Of a DNA stretch of 64,000 bases, positions 12,984-23,865 are shown piece by piece. The translations under genes and the position numbers were made by a program. The DNA lies in assembly GCA_039105265.1 (NCBI GenBank), contig JAPFFF010000001.1:1-64000 (forward strand), given 5' to 3'. Under the pieces are notes generated by a model. It made no database searches. It worked only from the letters and a program-made list of their open reading frames with translations, and was not told where the DNA came from. How positions within the stretch are numbered: position 1 is the first letter of the stretch; each line of letters opens with the position of its first letter. The stretch is from Tritrichomonas musculus. Its lineage: Eukaryota; Parabasalia; Tritrichomonadida; Tritrichomonadidae.

Positions 12984-14650
12984 CCCGTAGTAATATCGAC
13001 GTTGCAGATTTGCGCCATTTTTTATATTTTGCATAATACAATTTTTCAAATAAATCTCAAAAAAAGAATTGTCATTTTTTCTCATTGAATTTTCAAAGAA
13101 AAATAAAATAATTTTCAAAACTATACAAAATATTTTTTCAAAACGATCAAAATATATAATTAAGCAATTAATATATATAATTATTTTTTATATATTTTGA
13201 AACACTAGTTCTTATTAATATCATATATGAAATATAAATTATTTAAAAATAGGTATTTGTTAAAATAATTTAAAAAAAAAAAAAATTAAAAATATAATAT
13301 AATAAAATTAATAGAAAAAGTTATAAAATTATCAATAGATTTCTATTGATTTTTATCTTATAAGGTTATTTTTTCACCATTAAATGCGGTTTGACATGGC
13401 CATTGTTCAAATTATTTTCATCAGATAATTAATAGATCAAGATCAAATCAGTAGATCCTTATATCGAAAGATTATTTTCGCAATCAAATAACTTAATGTA
13501 ACTCTCCCAAATTCATTACCAAAAATCAGAAACTTACTACGAAGAAATTATTTTTGATTATATCAACAATTCTTTATTTTTAATAGTTTTCATTCTTTTT
13601 TTATTTTACCTTTTACCTTTTTTTCTTTAGGTACTGTTTTATTTTGCTGTCTTTCTTTTTATTTTTTTAAATAATAAATATTTTTTTTCTATTTTCTCTT
13701 TTAAAGGTTATTTATATATTCTAACTTTTTTATTATTCCATTTATTATGCATTTTTTTATTCTTAGATAATCTATTATGTTTTTTTGTTTTAATTTGGAT
13801 AAAAAAAACGTGTTTTTTTTCTATGAGAATTAAGAAAAATTTTACAATGAGTTAACAATTTTTCTCGATATTTATTAACCAAATATATTTTTTCTTATTA
13901 ACTTGATTTAAACTATTTTTAAGCTATATCAAATAACAAAATGAATACAAATGCTAGTTTAGATCATATTATGATGCAGATTTCGTAATTATAATTACAA
14001 AAATCATATTTTATTAAATAAATATTATCCTTATATCTACATTAATATGAAAATCACTAAAAACCTATAAAATTGGTAACAATATATAATAATTATGGTA
14101 ACTAAGAATATTTTATTTAAATAAACATTCCATAAAATGAATATACAAAAATATAAAACAATTACTAATTTTGATCAAAAAAAATAATTTGAGCAAATCA
14201 AAATTTAACAGTACGAATAAATTATGCAAGGAAAATAAAATATGATTGTTCTTTTGTAAATACATTATATTAAATATGTGTTTTAATATTGCGAAATCAA
14301 ATTTATGGAAAAAAAAAAAAGAATGATCTGGGCAATGATAACTAGATGAATATATTCTTTATTTGGTAACTAAGAAAACCTCTGACTTGCAGGATGAAAA
14401 AATGATTGGACATTAAGGAAAAAGGCCTTTTTTCCGAAAAAACGAGTTTTAAACGTACATAAAATATAACCATCTTTTATTTAAAACGAAAAATTGAAAG
14501 AAGAAAAAAAGAATTGTCACGATTTGAATGCAAAATAAAAAAAAAATTTTTTTATACACAATTTTTATTTTTTGCTCTTTTCAAAATTTGTGAGAATTGA
14601 ATAAGCAAAATAAAAATGGCGCAAATCTGCAACGTCGATATTACTACGGG
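12984..14650. mobile_element. Nested TA-flanked inverted-repeat element, 1.67 kb
   Basis: Left end CCCGTAGTAATATCGACGTT at 12984 continues through GCAGATTTGCGCCATTTTT; the exact inverse ends at 14650. The terminal repeat is about 40 bp. TA flanks both sides (12982-12983 and 14651-14652). It lies wholly inside the 11824-15307 element, so it is the younger of the two insertions. It shares the CCC...GGG ends and TA target of its host but not its terminal sequence. No gene is visible; the 61-codon frame crossing its right end looks like chance. Confidence 0.88.
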
Positions 14651-15582
14651 TAAATTTGAAACATTTAATATAAACCTTATAGCTGTATGAAACAGTTTGA
14701 TGAATATCATAAATTGAAATTTAAAAGATAATGCCAAAATTTAAAAACAATATTTAATAAGGTTTTTTAACATACGTTTTTTTCAAAAAATAATATAAAT
14801 TCATGATGCACAAACTTTATATGAAACTATTTTTTATAATAATTTTCAGCAATATTAAAAAAAAGTATTCAATTATTTGATATCTGTAAAATAGCTATTT
14901 TTTGATATCAAGATTTTGGATTAAAAATGAGATATTGATAAGATCAAAGCATTTTAATAGCAAATTGCGCGATTATACATCGTTTTGCAAAAACCATTTC
15001 GAAATATGATCAAAATAATTATTATGTTTTTCAGCAAATTTGGTATATATTTGGATGATTAATAAAATTAAAATCTTTGATATCAGCTGAAAATAATGGC
15101 TTAAAAACAAAACATGAGATATTGATTCAGAACGAAATATGGACTTTTTAATTTTCTAATTTTCACAAATTATTAAAATTAAATGTATCAATAGAAAAAA
15201 TTGAATAAAAATTAAAAAAAAGATTTTTTTTCTGAGTAATTTCATAATTTTTTTGAAAAGAATTCATTCAATTGTCGCAAACTCACATTTTTTGTGAGTT
15301 TTATGGGTATTGCATGGTATAAAGGAATTTCTAAAATCTTGGGCCATTTTTTTTTCAGACACTTCTATAAAATGTAATTTAAAAATATTATTATTAAAAT
15401 TTTTTTATAAATTGAAAGAAAAACTATAATAAAATTTTCACTTCTCAAATATAATTTTTTTTTAATTTTCCATATTTTTCTCAAAAAAATTGGGAAAATC
15501 TTCACTTTTTCCCACTTTTTCAAAAAAAAAGTTGATTTTTTTCGGAAAACATTTTTTATTATGCATCTTTTTGGGTGAAAAT

Positions 15583-16531
15583 AAAATTTTCCACTTTTTT
15601 CACTTCACATTTCGTTTTTTTTAAATAAAAAAAATAAAAATTGTGAATTTTTAGAAAATTTTTTAAAAAATAGTGATTTTTTTTGAGAAAATTCAAAAAA
15701 TAGTGAGTTTTTTTTACCAATCAATGCAAAGAATGCAGCGAAAAAATCCCAAAAAAATATATTTTGGTCACTGACTGATGAAGATTAAAGTGACGTGAGT
15801 TTCATCCGAAAATTCCTTATCTACTCAAGATATATAATTAGATTGCGGCTAATTCCTCAAAAATAAGCATATAAGTGCGTGAGTGTTGTGTATGATCAGA
15901 ATATACATTACATATTGCGATATAAAAGTTCAACTCATCGATTTTCAAATCAAAGATTGATATCTAATAATCGCAATTTTTAGTTTTTCAATTTAGACAG
16001 AAAGAAATATATCGTTAAATAACATTCTTCATAGTTTTTCGCATATGATTTTAACAAAAAAATTGATAGAAAGCTTTTTAAAAATCTGTCATTTATTAAT
16101 GATATTTTTAATTGATATGAATATGGTAAATAAAAATGCATCAAATGCATGATATATTTAATAAGATTTAAAAATACACTACTACTTTTTTCTGGTTTTG
16201 TTTTTTAAAGGATAAAAATCAAGATTTTTAATAAATTTAAACTTATTATAAACGTAATTCAAATGTAATCTCGATATTTCATCAGTAATTTTTATCAATT
16301 TTTAATTTTATATTCGTAAAAACATACATTTGCATTATAATGATCGTTTTTGTTATTATGATAAAATCAAGAATTGATATATGAGCATTTAAAATTTTTA
16401 AATGAATTCTATAACTTACTTTAAAATTTTCAATAGTTTATTTGATTTTGAATTATGATAATATCTTAGTCATTGAACAATAATAATGACATTTATTCTA
16501 TTATATATTATAGATGATTGGTGAAAAAAAT
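15583..16531 (+). repeat. Palindrome 2, left arm (about 950 bp)
   Basis: This is the inverse of 18450-19305 plus 21506-21592. Read base by base, the arms look almost identical over hundreds of bases of complex sequence, far closer than the arms of palindrome 1. That implies recent origin or ongoing conversion between arms. The outer boundary falls in AAAATTTTCCAC; the inner boundary is near GATTGGTGAAAA. Confidence 0.9.
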
Positions 16532-18449
16532 AATTTCATGACAAATTCAATTTCAAATTTTTGATTATTAATTAAATTTTTCCTAAGAATCAACAATATT
16601 AATTTGATTCTTTCGATTGATTGCTGTATAACAAATTATATTTACATTCCAATTTATTTGTTTTTCAAAATAAATATTCTTTATTCATGTTTTTTTCTTC
16701 ATTTATTTCTTTTTTAATTTTCAATAGTTTATTTGATTTTCAATAGTTTATTTAATTTTGAATTATGATAAAATAAAAACACAATTTGCTTCATATACAA
16801 AGAGCATTTTTAATTAATACTTTGCGATAATATTTAATATAATTTATTCTATCTTTTAAATATCTAAATTTTTATTGAACAAATTGAAATAAAAGATATT
16901 TGAATAAATTGAATTGAATGATTGTATTGAACGAATTGAATTGAATGATATTAATTTCACAAAACAATAATAGTGATATTTATTCTGTGAGATTTCACTT
17001 ATTTGATTTGGTATGTATTTAACTTTTATATTCAAATCGAAACAACCTAAAATATCAAATCATTAAATTCTTTACACCACGCAATTATGAGTTTCTTATT
17101 GAGATATACAGATAATTTAATCAAACAAGATTAATAGCAGCAACAGCTTCTGATATCAATATTTTTTCAGCGTTAGAAGAATATGAAAAGAAAAGTCCTT
17201 TTGCTGTAATCAAATGCTGCAAAACAATATATTTATAAAAAATGTTATTTGATATGGATATGCAAAAAATCATAATAACAAAACAAAAAAAGAATTCGAT
17301 GAGATAAAAAGATTTGCTAATATATTGACTCAGATGGAAGATAATGCAGATTGCGAAAAGTTAAAAGAATGAATAGATAATGACTTACATGAAGCTTTGT
17401 ACAATTCAGAGGAAAAAGAAGGTGAAATCTCATATGAAGGTAAATTTATTAATCTAGAAGATATAGATATAATAATAACTACCTCATGTATTCAATCATA
17501 CTAATCATTAAGTAAAAAGCTGATATCAGTATTCATTCAGACTCCATTTGATTCGGTTTCATCAGTCGTATATTTTATAGGAAGAAATTGATATTTCATC
17601 TTGACAATTTATATATACAGGAAACAATTAAAGGTACCGAAGGACAAGTGTACATCTAAGATTACCAAGAATAGAAAAAAGACAAAATCAAATTAATTAA
17701 GAGCAAATGCATGGCTTTCAATGGATAAAGTTTCTTAGATTAGGTATTTAATTTATATATGAGATGCCATAATTAATGAAATAAATGAATAAGAAACAAA
17801 GAAAGACGTAATAAATATAAAAGAAAAAGATTTTAATGGAGAGAAATAATTATATCTGCTCTTTAACTTTAAAATTGTGGATGGAATCTTTGAAGAATAT
17901 AAGATGAGAAGCAAATGCATAAGAGTGAATGGCAAGAAACAAAGATTATATAGTTTAGTAAAAGTAGAGAAAATCATTTCATTATCTCTTTATTTATGTT
18001 TATTTCGACTTGATATGATTATAAAGGTCAAATAGTTCCAAATTGAATTTGGTGGGTTGGAAAGAGTCGATTTTGGTATATAAGTCTGATTTAATTGTTA
18101 ACCATTTAAAATTAATTTTTCTCATGACCCATTTGAAATAATTTAATTTTTTTATTATTTATTATATTAAACATCATGAATTATTCTATTTTATAGGTTA
18201 TTTGAAATAAAATTTGGTTATTTATGCTTTTTTCATTTTTTTTTTTTTTTTTTAAATAAATAGAATTTGTTTGATGTCTAAAAAGTATTATTAACTTAAT
18301 AATAATAGTTATTGCAATGTATTACTCATTTTTATGGTTCAAAGTTTTATTTATCTACTATACATATCGATTTTTAAAATAAAATTAATTGTCATGTTTC
18401 AAAAGATATAAGAATGAAATTAAATTAATTAATTTAATTAATTTAATGT
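16532..18449. pseudogene. Palindrome 2 centre with decayed coding sequence
   Basis: This 1.9-kb interior lies between the two arms. Its 17080-17980 part has coding-like, less AT-rich character: translated stretches on the + strand include SALEEYEKKSPFAVIKCC, EGKFINLEDIDII and KIVDGIFEEYKMRSKCIRVN, in more than one frame and interrupted throughout. I do not recognise the family. With near-identical arms of about 950 bp around it, the whole could be a deleted large element with long terminal inverted repeats. That is inference only. It is broken many times and looks old compared with the arms. Confidence 0.4.
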
Positions 18450-19305
18450 TTTCACCAATCATCTATAATATATAATAGAATAAATGTCATTATTATTGTT
18501 CAATGACTAAGATATTATCATAATTCAAAATCAAATAAACTATTGAAAATTTTAAAGTAAGTTATAGAATTCATTTAAAAATTTTAAATGCTCATATATC
18601 AATTCTTGATTTTATCATAATAACAAAAACGATCATTATAATGCAAATGTATGTTTTTACGAATATAAAATTAAAAATTGATAAAAATTACTGATGAAAT
18701 ATCGAGATTACATTTGAATTACGTTTATAATAAGTTTAAATTTATTAAAAATCTTGATTTTTATCCTTTAAAAAACAAAACCAGAAAAAAGTAGTAGTGT
18801 ATTTTTAAATCTTATTAAATATATCATGCATTTGATGCATTTTTATTTACCATATTCATATCAATTAAAAATATCATTAATAAATGACAGATTTTTAAAA
18901 AGCTTTCTATCAATTTTTTTGTTAAAATCATATGCGAAAAACTATGAAGAATGTTATTTAACGATATATTTCTTTCTGTCTAAATTGAAAAACTAAAAAT
19001 TGCGATTATTAGATATCAATCTTTGATTTGAAAATCGATGAGTTGAACTTTTATATCGCAATATGTAATGTATATTCTGATCATACACAACACTCACGCA
19101 CTTATATGCTTATTTTTGAGGAATTAGCCGCAATCTAATTATATATCTTGAGTAGATAAGGAATTTTCGGATGAAACTCACGTCACTTTAATCTTCATCA
19201 GTCAGTGACCAAAATATATTTTTTTGGGATTTTTTCGCTGCATTCTTTGCATTGATTGGTAAAAAAAACTCACTATTTTTTGAATTTTCTCAAAAAAAAT
19301 CACTA

Positions 19306-21505
19306 TAGTCACTGTAGAAACTATAGGGCACTTTTGTTGAAACCCCAGACCACTTTTAATTCAAATTTTCTATGGTTTACGCGGAAATGTTATATGAAAT
19401 CATACCATTTAAAAATAAAAAAAAATATAAAGACCGCCGATAAATCTGTCAACCACCGAAAAACCTGTCAACGACGATAAAAGCTTTATTTTTTCATTAA
19501 GTTAAAGAGATTTAAAATAGTTATAAAAATATTTATTATTTATATATCATGTTTAATCGAATAAAGTTTTAAATTTAAAGAATTATTCTTTAAATTTCAA
19601 GATAAAAATAGATTATTGCCTGGAATATTTAAAAAACAAATATATTTAAGAATATCTTGATAAATAACAGTTAAAAAAAGATAATTAAAAGTTATTTATT
19701 ATTTAAAATTAATATTAAATAAAATAATTAGGTATGAGAAGGTTTAAATATAATTTGTCTACAGAAATTATATGAATACTGTTCAAAATGAAATCCAATA
19801 GATCCTTCATATCTTGATTTTCCTTGAATGATGATTAATAGAAAGGAAAGTTTAAAAGAAATAAAAACATTTTTATAAAAGACAATTATATAAGGAATTT
19901 GTTTATTGAATTATAAAAATAACAAACTAATCATAAACGAAGTATTTTTGTGAGCAGACTAAAAGAAAACAATTGCATCTATGCGCTGTTGTGTAAACCG
20001 TTGCCTTTTAAAACATTTCCATATGTAATTTGAAAATTATTCTTGTAGGAGAACAAAAAATAAGGCACTTTACGAACAAAAGGGGTGCAATTTATGCGAA
20101 GTTTGTCAATGATTAGCCAAATTGAAAAGAAATGGAAGATTTAAAATTTGGAATTAAGATAAACCTGAGAAAATTCGTAGTTGTTGATCATTTGAATGGA
20201 AGCTTATCGTCATAGGCTTAAGAACTGCTCAAAATTAAGCCTAGATTCCAAGAAATATACGACTCCAATAATAAATAAAAAATAATGGGACCACTTCACT
20301 CTCACAAAAAGTTGAGATCATATAACTTTTTATTTATAAAAGATTTGTTTTTAATTTTTTGTGGAATAGGATTAATAAAAAAAAATAAAAAAAATATATC
20401 TGATATTATCTTTTAGTATTTTAATTAAATAAACAAAATAAATGATATTTATTATATTTTTTTTTTATAAGCAAACGTGTCAACAAGATTTAGAAATATG
20501 CGAAATAATTATTTGTAAAAAATATTATCAAATGAAAATGCATATACAATAAAGTGCATCATTAGTATATTTATATATGTAAATATGAGCCTTTGATTTT
20601 AATTATTTAATCCACTTTTAATATAAAATTATTTTGTCGTTGACAGGTTTTTCTGTCGTTGACAGATTTATCGGAGGTCTTTAATAAAGAATGAGTTTTT
20701 ACTACAGCCCTTAATTAAATATATAATTTCCAAAAGAAATTTAATGCAAAAATAATAAAATCTATTTATTGAGATTTTAAATATTTTTTTACCATAGTTG
20801 GCATTTAAACAGTACAATTTATTTACATTTGGCTCTAAAATTAAAATTTAGCAAAAAAACGTTGACAGTAAGTTAAAAAAAAGAAAAAGATTATTAAAAG
20901 TAAAAAATGTTGAGGTAGGCAAAGCTTTTAATCATTAATACCAATTTATATCTGTATTTTATTGGCATCGGCGTTTCTTTTCCCCTTCTGTTTTTACTTT
21001 AAGACTTGAAATATTTGATTGAAAAATAGATATCCAACCTGTATCCAATTTCCAGTGCAACATGAAAGTTATTGAAGATGTGTCGTCAGTACTCCTGATA
21101 TATAACTGATTTGCAAAGAGTTGTTCAAAGTTTGTCGATAATAAAGGTTTGTAAATAAAAAATGAAAAACAATTGAGATCAATAGAAAATCGTCATGGTC
21201 GTAATGTAAAGCTCTCAAAAATGAAAGAATAAATATTTTTAAAATAGGAATATCTTTAAATTTCAATCATATATTTTAATTTATTATTTAATCAATTAAT
21301 TTTATTTTTATAATAAAATAAATATATTATAATTTTTTTTAGAAATATGATTTGGTTGACCTTTTTTTCTATATTGTATAAAGGTAGGCACTATCTATAT
21401 AAATTTTCTATTAAATTATTAAAATATGTTCGGAGAGGTCAAATATTGAATAAAAAACCGGGGGCCTGGGTTTTAACACACGGGCCTGGGTTTCTCCAGT
21501 GACTA
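19306..21505. mobile_element. TA-flanked inverted-repeat element, 2.2 kb, in palindrome 2
   Basis: Ends are TAGTCACTGTAGAAAC and the inverse of TAGTCACTGGAGAAAC (one mismatch in 16). Another block, AAACCC(C)AG(A/G)CC, recurs inside both ends. The flanks carry TA (19304-19305 and 21506-21507), and comparison with the intact left arm shows that one TA became two. No transposase frame. A second element (19430-20681) is nested inside. The right end carries an unusual GC-rich patch with two copies of GGGCCTGGGTTT (about 21464-21493). Confidence 0.85.
19430..20681. mobile_element. Nested TA-flanked inverted-repeat element, 1.25 kb
   Basis: The left terminal repeat AAGACCGCCGATAAATCTGT begins at 19430 and runs about 50 bp, containing two related copies of CTGTCAACNACNNAAAAA. 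The right end is its inverse with a few substitutions, ending GGAGGTCTT at 20681. TA flanks at 19428-19429 and 20682-20683. It has no gene. It is the innermost layer of a three-level nest. Confidence 0.85.
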
Positions 21506-21705
21506 TATTTTTTAAAAAATTTTCTAAAAATTCACAATTTTTATTTAAAAAAAACGAAATGTGAAGTGAAAAAAGTGGAAAATTTTATCATCTCCCGCAT
21601 TTTTTTCAAAAAAAAAAAAAATAAAGTTATGCATTCACTCAATTCACTTTTAATACAAAAAAAATACAGTATTTTTGTATTAATACAAAGTATTCAATTC
21701 TTGTA

Positions 21706-21740
<35 letters not shown>

Positions 21741-21973
21741 TGCCTGTTTATTTTTATAATTTTAATATAAGAACAAATAATTTTCATATTTTCTATTAGT
21801 TTAATTTTATCAATATTTTTTTTATATTAATTTTATGATCTCATTATTTCAAACTTGAAAATTAATCTAAATGCATTGAAATAAACGAATTTTGCATTCA
21901 AAAAGCTATAAAGTTTCCATTTTCAATTGATTTTTCCGTTTTTTTTTTTTTTTTTTTTTTAAAAATCATATAA

Positions 21974-21980
21974 TCACTTC
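21974..21980 (+). promoter_or_regulatory. Initiator-like element TCACTTC
   Basis: Matches the trichomonad initiator TCA(C/T)(T/A), with its A 8 nt upstream of the ATG at 21984. A long T run lies just 5' of it. Confidence 0.55.
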
Positions 21981-21983
21981 ACA

Positions 21984-22751
21984 ATGAATGAACAAGTTAC
22001 CAACGTATTCTGTACACCATGGAATATTCCAATGTGTCAAGCTCCTACAGGGCCGGTTGTTATGAATGTCACCGTTGTTGCAGCGAGAGCAGTACTCAAA
22101 AAGCTCTCAGCTGTTCGAATTCCTACTTCTCTTGGAAAAAGTGAGCCTGTTGTTGTTCAACCTCAGTCTTTGATTGATTATAAAACTTTTTCAACCTTCA
22201 TTAAAGCAACATGCAAACTGCTGGATGTAAACCAAAATGTCATCTATTTCTCTGATATAGATGATGAACACAAGTTCCTTTATGGAATAGGATGCTTTTA
22301 TGCAGCACTTCATGGTAAGACTGAAATTGTTGTTTTAGCCATTACTTTAAATAATGACTTAACAAATAGAATGGTTAAATGGGAAAAGGTAAGCCCGGAA
22401 GTAATTTCAGATCTTAAACCTCCTCCAGATCCAAATGCTAAAAAACAGTCAATTGCATCTATGCATGCTATTAGTGCCGCAGAAAGGAGACATAAAGCAG
22501 TCGAAATTCTTAATGAGGAAGCATCGATGGATTTCAGAGGCCCAATTTTGAAAAGAACTAATGAAGAAACAGTTTCCTCTATAACTGTATGGAAAAGGTA
22601 CGTGCCATTATTATTATCACTCAATTCTCTTATGTTCACTATTGATAATCAGTTTCTTCAAATTGAAAGAACAGTTCCTATTGACGAATCAATCGTCACT
22701 GAAATATGCCAAAGAGTTTTAAAGGAACATTCAGTGGATGATGATGAATAA
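21984..22751 (+). CDS. Hypothetical protein, 255 aa
   Basis: Complete frame of 255 codons with balanced codon use, an initiator-like box 8 nt upstream and a TAA followed by AAA, as is common at trichomonad gene ends. I do not recognise the family. The protein is soluble-looking and has no membrane segment. Residues about 1-60 are hydrophobic and proline-containing (FCTPWNIPMCQAPTGPV). The middle (about 150-185) is polar and helical. The C-terminal part (WKRYVPLLLSLNSLMF, then an acidic tail DDDE) looks folded. It converges tail-to-tail with the transposase gene, separated by about 180 bp of T-rich and AT-rich DNA. It may be a host gene beside a transposon, or cargo if the 17-bp inverted repeat really marks an element. 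Confidence 0.75.
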   Translation: MNEQVTNVFCTPWNIPMCQAPTGPVVMNVTVVAARAVLKKLSAVRIPTSLGKSEPVVVQPQSLIDYKTFSTFIKATCKLLDVNQNVIYFSDIDDEHKFLYGIGCFYAALHGKTEIVVLAITLNNDLTNRMVKWEKVSPEVISDLKPPPDPNAKKQSIASMHAISAAERRHKAVEILNEEASMDFRGPILKRTNEETVSSITVWKRYVPLLLSLNSLMFTIDNQFLQIERTVPIDESIVTEICQRVLKEHSVDDDE

Positions 22752-22935
22752 AAATCATTTTTTTTTTTTTTTTTTTTAATTTCTCTTATTTATTTTTTTA
22801 TTAAGAAAAAATTCATAAAGCTTTATCAAATATTTAATAATATATCTTAAAAAGTGAATACGATACATCCAAAAATAATAAAAAAGTATATATATATATA
22901 TAAAAATAAATAATGTAAATTAAAAAAGAGAAGTT

Positions 22936-23745
22936 TTATTTTTCCAATAATCCAGCTCTGCGAAATATTTGAGGGAGATCCATTTCAACAGTTTTTTCAA
23001 TTGATTCATGAATCATTTCAAGAAAAATATCTTGGCTCAAAGGTTCTGTTATTTTTTTCAAAAAAGTGTTTATTTTATGCCTTAACTTATTGTCAAAACA
23101 GGCAAAAAATTCTTCAATTGGATTGAACAGGCATCCCATTGGAGGAGTTCGTGTTATTGATAGATTATGTATGCCTAAAACACGTTTTATTTCTTCATCA
23201 ATTGAATGAAAACTCGCATTATCAACTAATAAAAAACAATTATTTTCATTATTAATTTTAGTCGTTAACCGTTTTAAAAAACAATTAAATTTTAACGTAT
23301 TAATTGGTGTTTCTGAAATGTGATATAAAAGAACACCTTTGTATGTAATTGCGCATATAATATATAGGTTAGATAACCTATCTAAATGTTTAAATGCTTG
23401 AACCTTATTAGATGGAATTTTGCCTTTGTGATTTATATTTGTTCGAACCGAGGTCGTTTTATAATTTTTAATGATAATTGGCTTTTCATCAATTGCGATG
23501 GTATTCAGCATATTGACACCAAAGAAACTTCTCTGAACGATGGTATCAACAAGTTCTTCTGACCTGGTATATACACCACCGGTTTTAATTTTTTGAATGC
23601 GTGTAATGTTTGAAAATATATTATAAAAATGCGTTTTTGAAACATTGATATTTGTGTCACGGCAAAACATTAAATATGCATCATTAAATTGCTCTGGATA
23701 ATAAATTTTTTCATTTGCCCAGTTTTCGATCGCTCTTTTCAGCAT
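22936..23745 (-). CDS. DD35E transposase (Tc1/mariner/IS630-type)
   Basis: Frame of 269 codons. The catalytic core is readable. The first Asp is in TIAIDEKPI (about residue 85), the second in LLVDNASFHS (about 175). The Glu is in LFNPIEEFF 36 residues later (35 residues between, so DD35E), preceded by the PPMG turn typical of DDE_3/IS630-Tc1 enzymes. The N-terminal helical part is short and corresponds to the second half of a helix-turn-helix region; a full paired-type DNA-binding region is not evident, so the start may lie upstream or the protein be truncated. The start codon is 10 bp from a 38-bp-armed hairpin that resembles a transposon end; no matching end was found 3' of the gene. The frame is intact, so the insertion is relatively young. 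Confidence 0.85.
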   Translation of the reverse strand: MLKRAIENWANEKIYYPEQFNDAYLMFCRDTNINVSKTHFYNIFSNITRIQKIKTGGVYTRSEELVDTIVQRSFFGVNMLNTIAIDEKPIIIKNYKTTSVRTNINHKGKIPSNKVQAFKHLDRLSNLYIICAITYKGVLLYHISETPINTLKFNCFLKRLTTKINNENNCFLLVDNASFHSIDEEIKRVLGIHNLSITRTPPMGCLFNPIEEFFACFDNKLRHKINTFLKKITEPLSQDIFLEMIHESIEKTVEMDLPQIFRRAGLLEK

Positions 23746-23754
23746 TTAAATGAT

Positions 23755-23865
23755 ATGATTGCAGTCTTTTCAAAACGGTTATAAAATTTTTCTAAGTAAT
23801 TGAATTCAATTTTTTTATAACGAAGTTGAAAATTTTTATAACCGTTTTGAAAAGACTGTAATCAT
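23755..23865. repeat. Hairpin upstream of the transposase gene
   Basis: Arms 23755-23792 and 23828-23865 are inverse copies with two mismatches in 38 (core CAGTCTTTTCAAAACGGTT), separated by a 35-bp loop. Core sequence CAGTCTTTTCAAAA is like a Tc1/mariner end. Two ends facing each other on one side of the gene could be a head-to-head junction or a small solo element. It also overlaps the transposase promoter region. Confidence 0.8.

Larger units (their letters stand above)
11824..15307. mobile_element. Non-autonomous TA-flanked inverted-repeat element, 3.5 kb
   Basis: The terminal inverted repeat starts CCCATAAAACTCACAAAAAA at 11824; its inverse ends at 15307. About 37-38 bases match perfectly, and inside them CTCACA...TGTGAG forms a small hairpin. 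The flanks carry TA on both sides (11822-11823 and 15308-15309). The other palindrome arm shows the empty site with a single TA, which confirms the boundaries. There is no transposase frame. A second element (12984-14650) is nested inside. TA duplication suggests mobilisation by a Tc1/mariner-type enzyme, but the CCC...GGG ends are not typical, so the superfamily is an inference. Confidence 0.88.
11369..15380 (-). repeat. Palindrome 1, right arm, split by an insertion
   Basis: Bases 11369-11823 are the inverse of the left arm. Homology resumes at 15308 with ATTGCATGGTAT and continues weakly to about 15380. The gap between is exactly one inverted-repeat element (11824-15307). The spacer between the two arms is about 710 bp (10657-11368) and shows no gene. 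Confidence 0.8.
18450..21592 (-). repeat. Palindrome 2, right arm, split by an insertion
   Basis: Bases 18450-19305 and 21506-21592 together make the inverse of the left arm. A 2.2-kb element sits between. The left arm keeps the undisturbed target (CACTATTTTTT, read on the minus strand near 15670). Confidence 0.88.

Noticed and set aside
14552-14737. 61-codon frame on the minus strand
   Set aside because: Crosses the right boundary of the nested element, so it cannot be an old gene; composition is chance-like.
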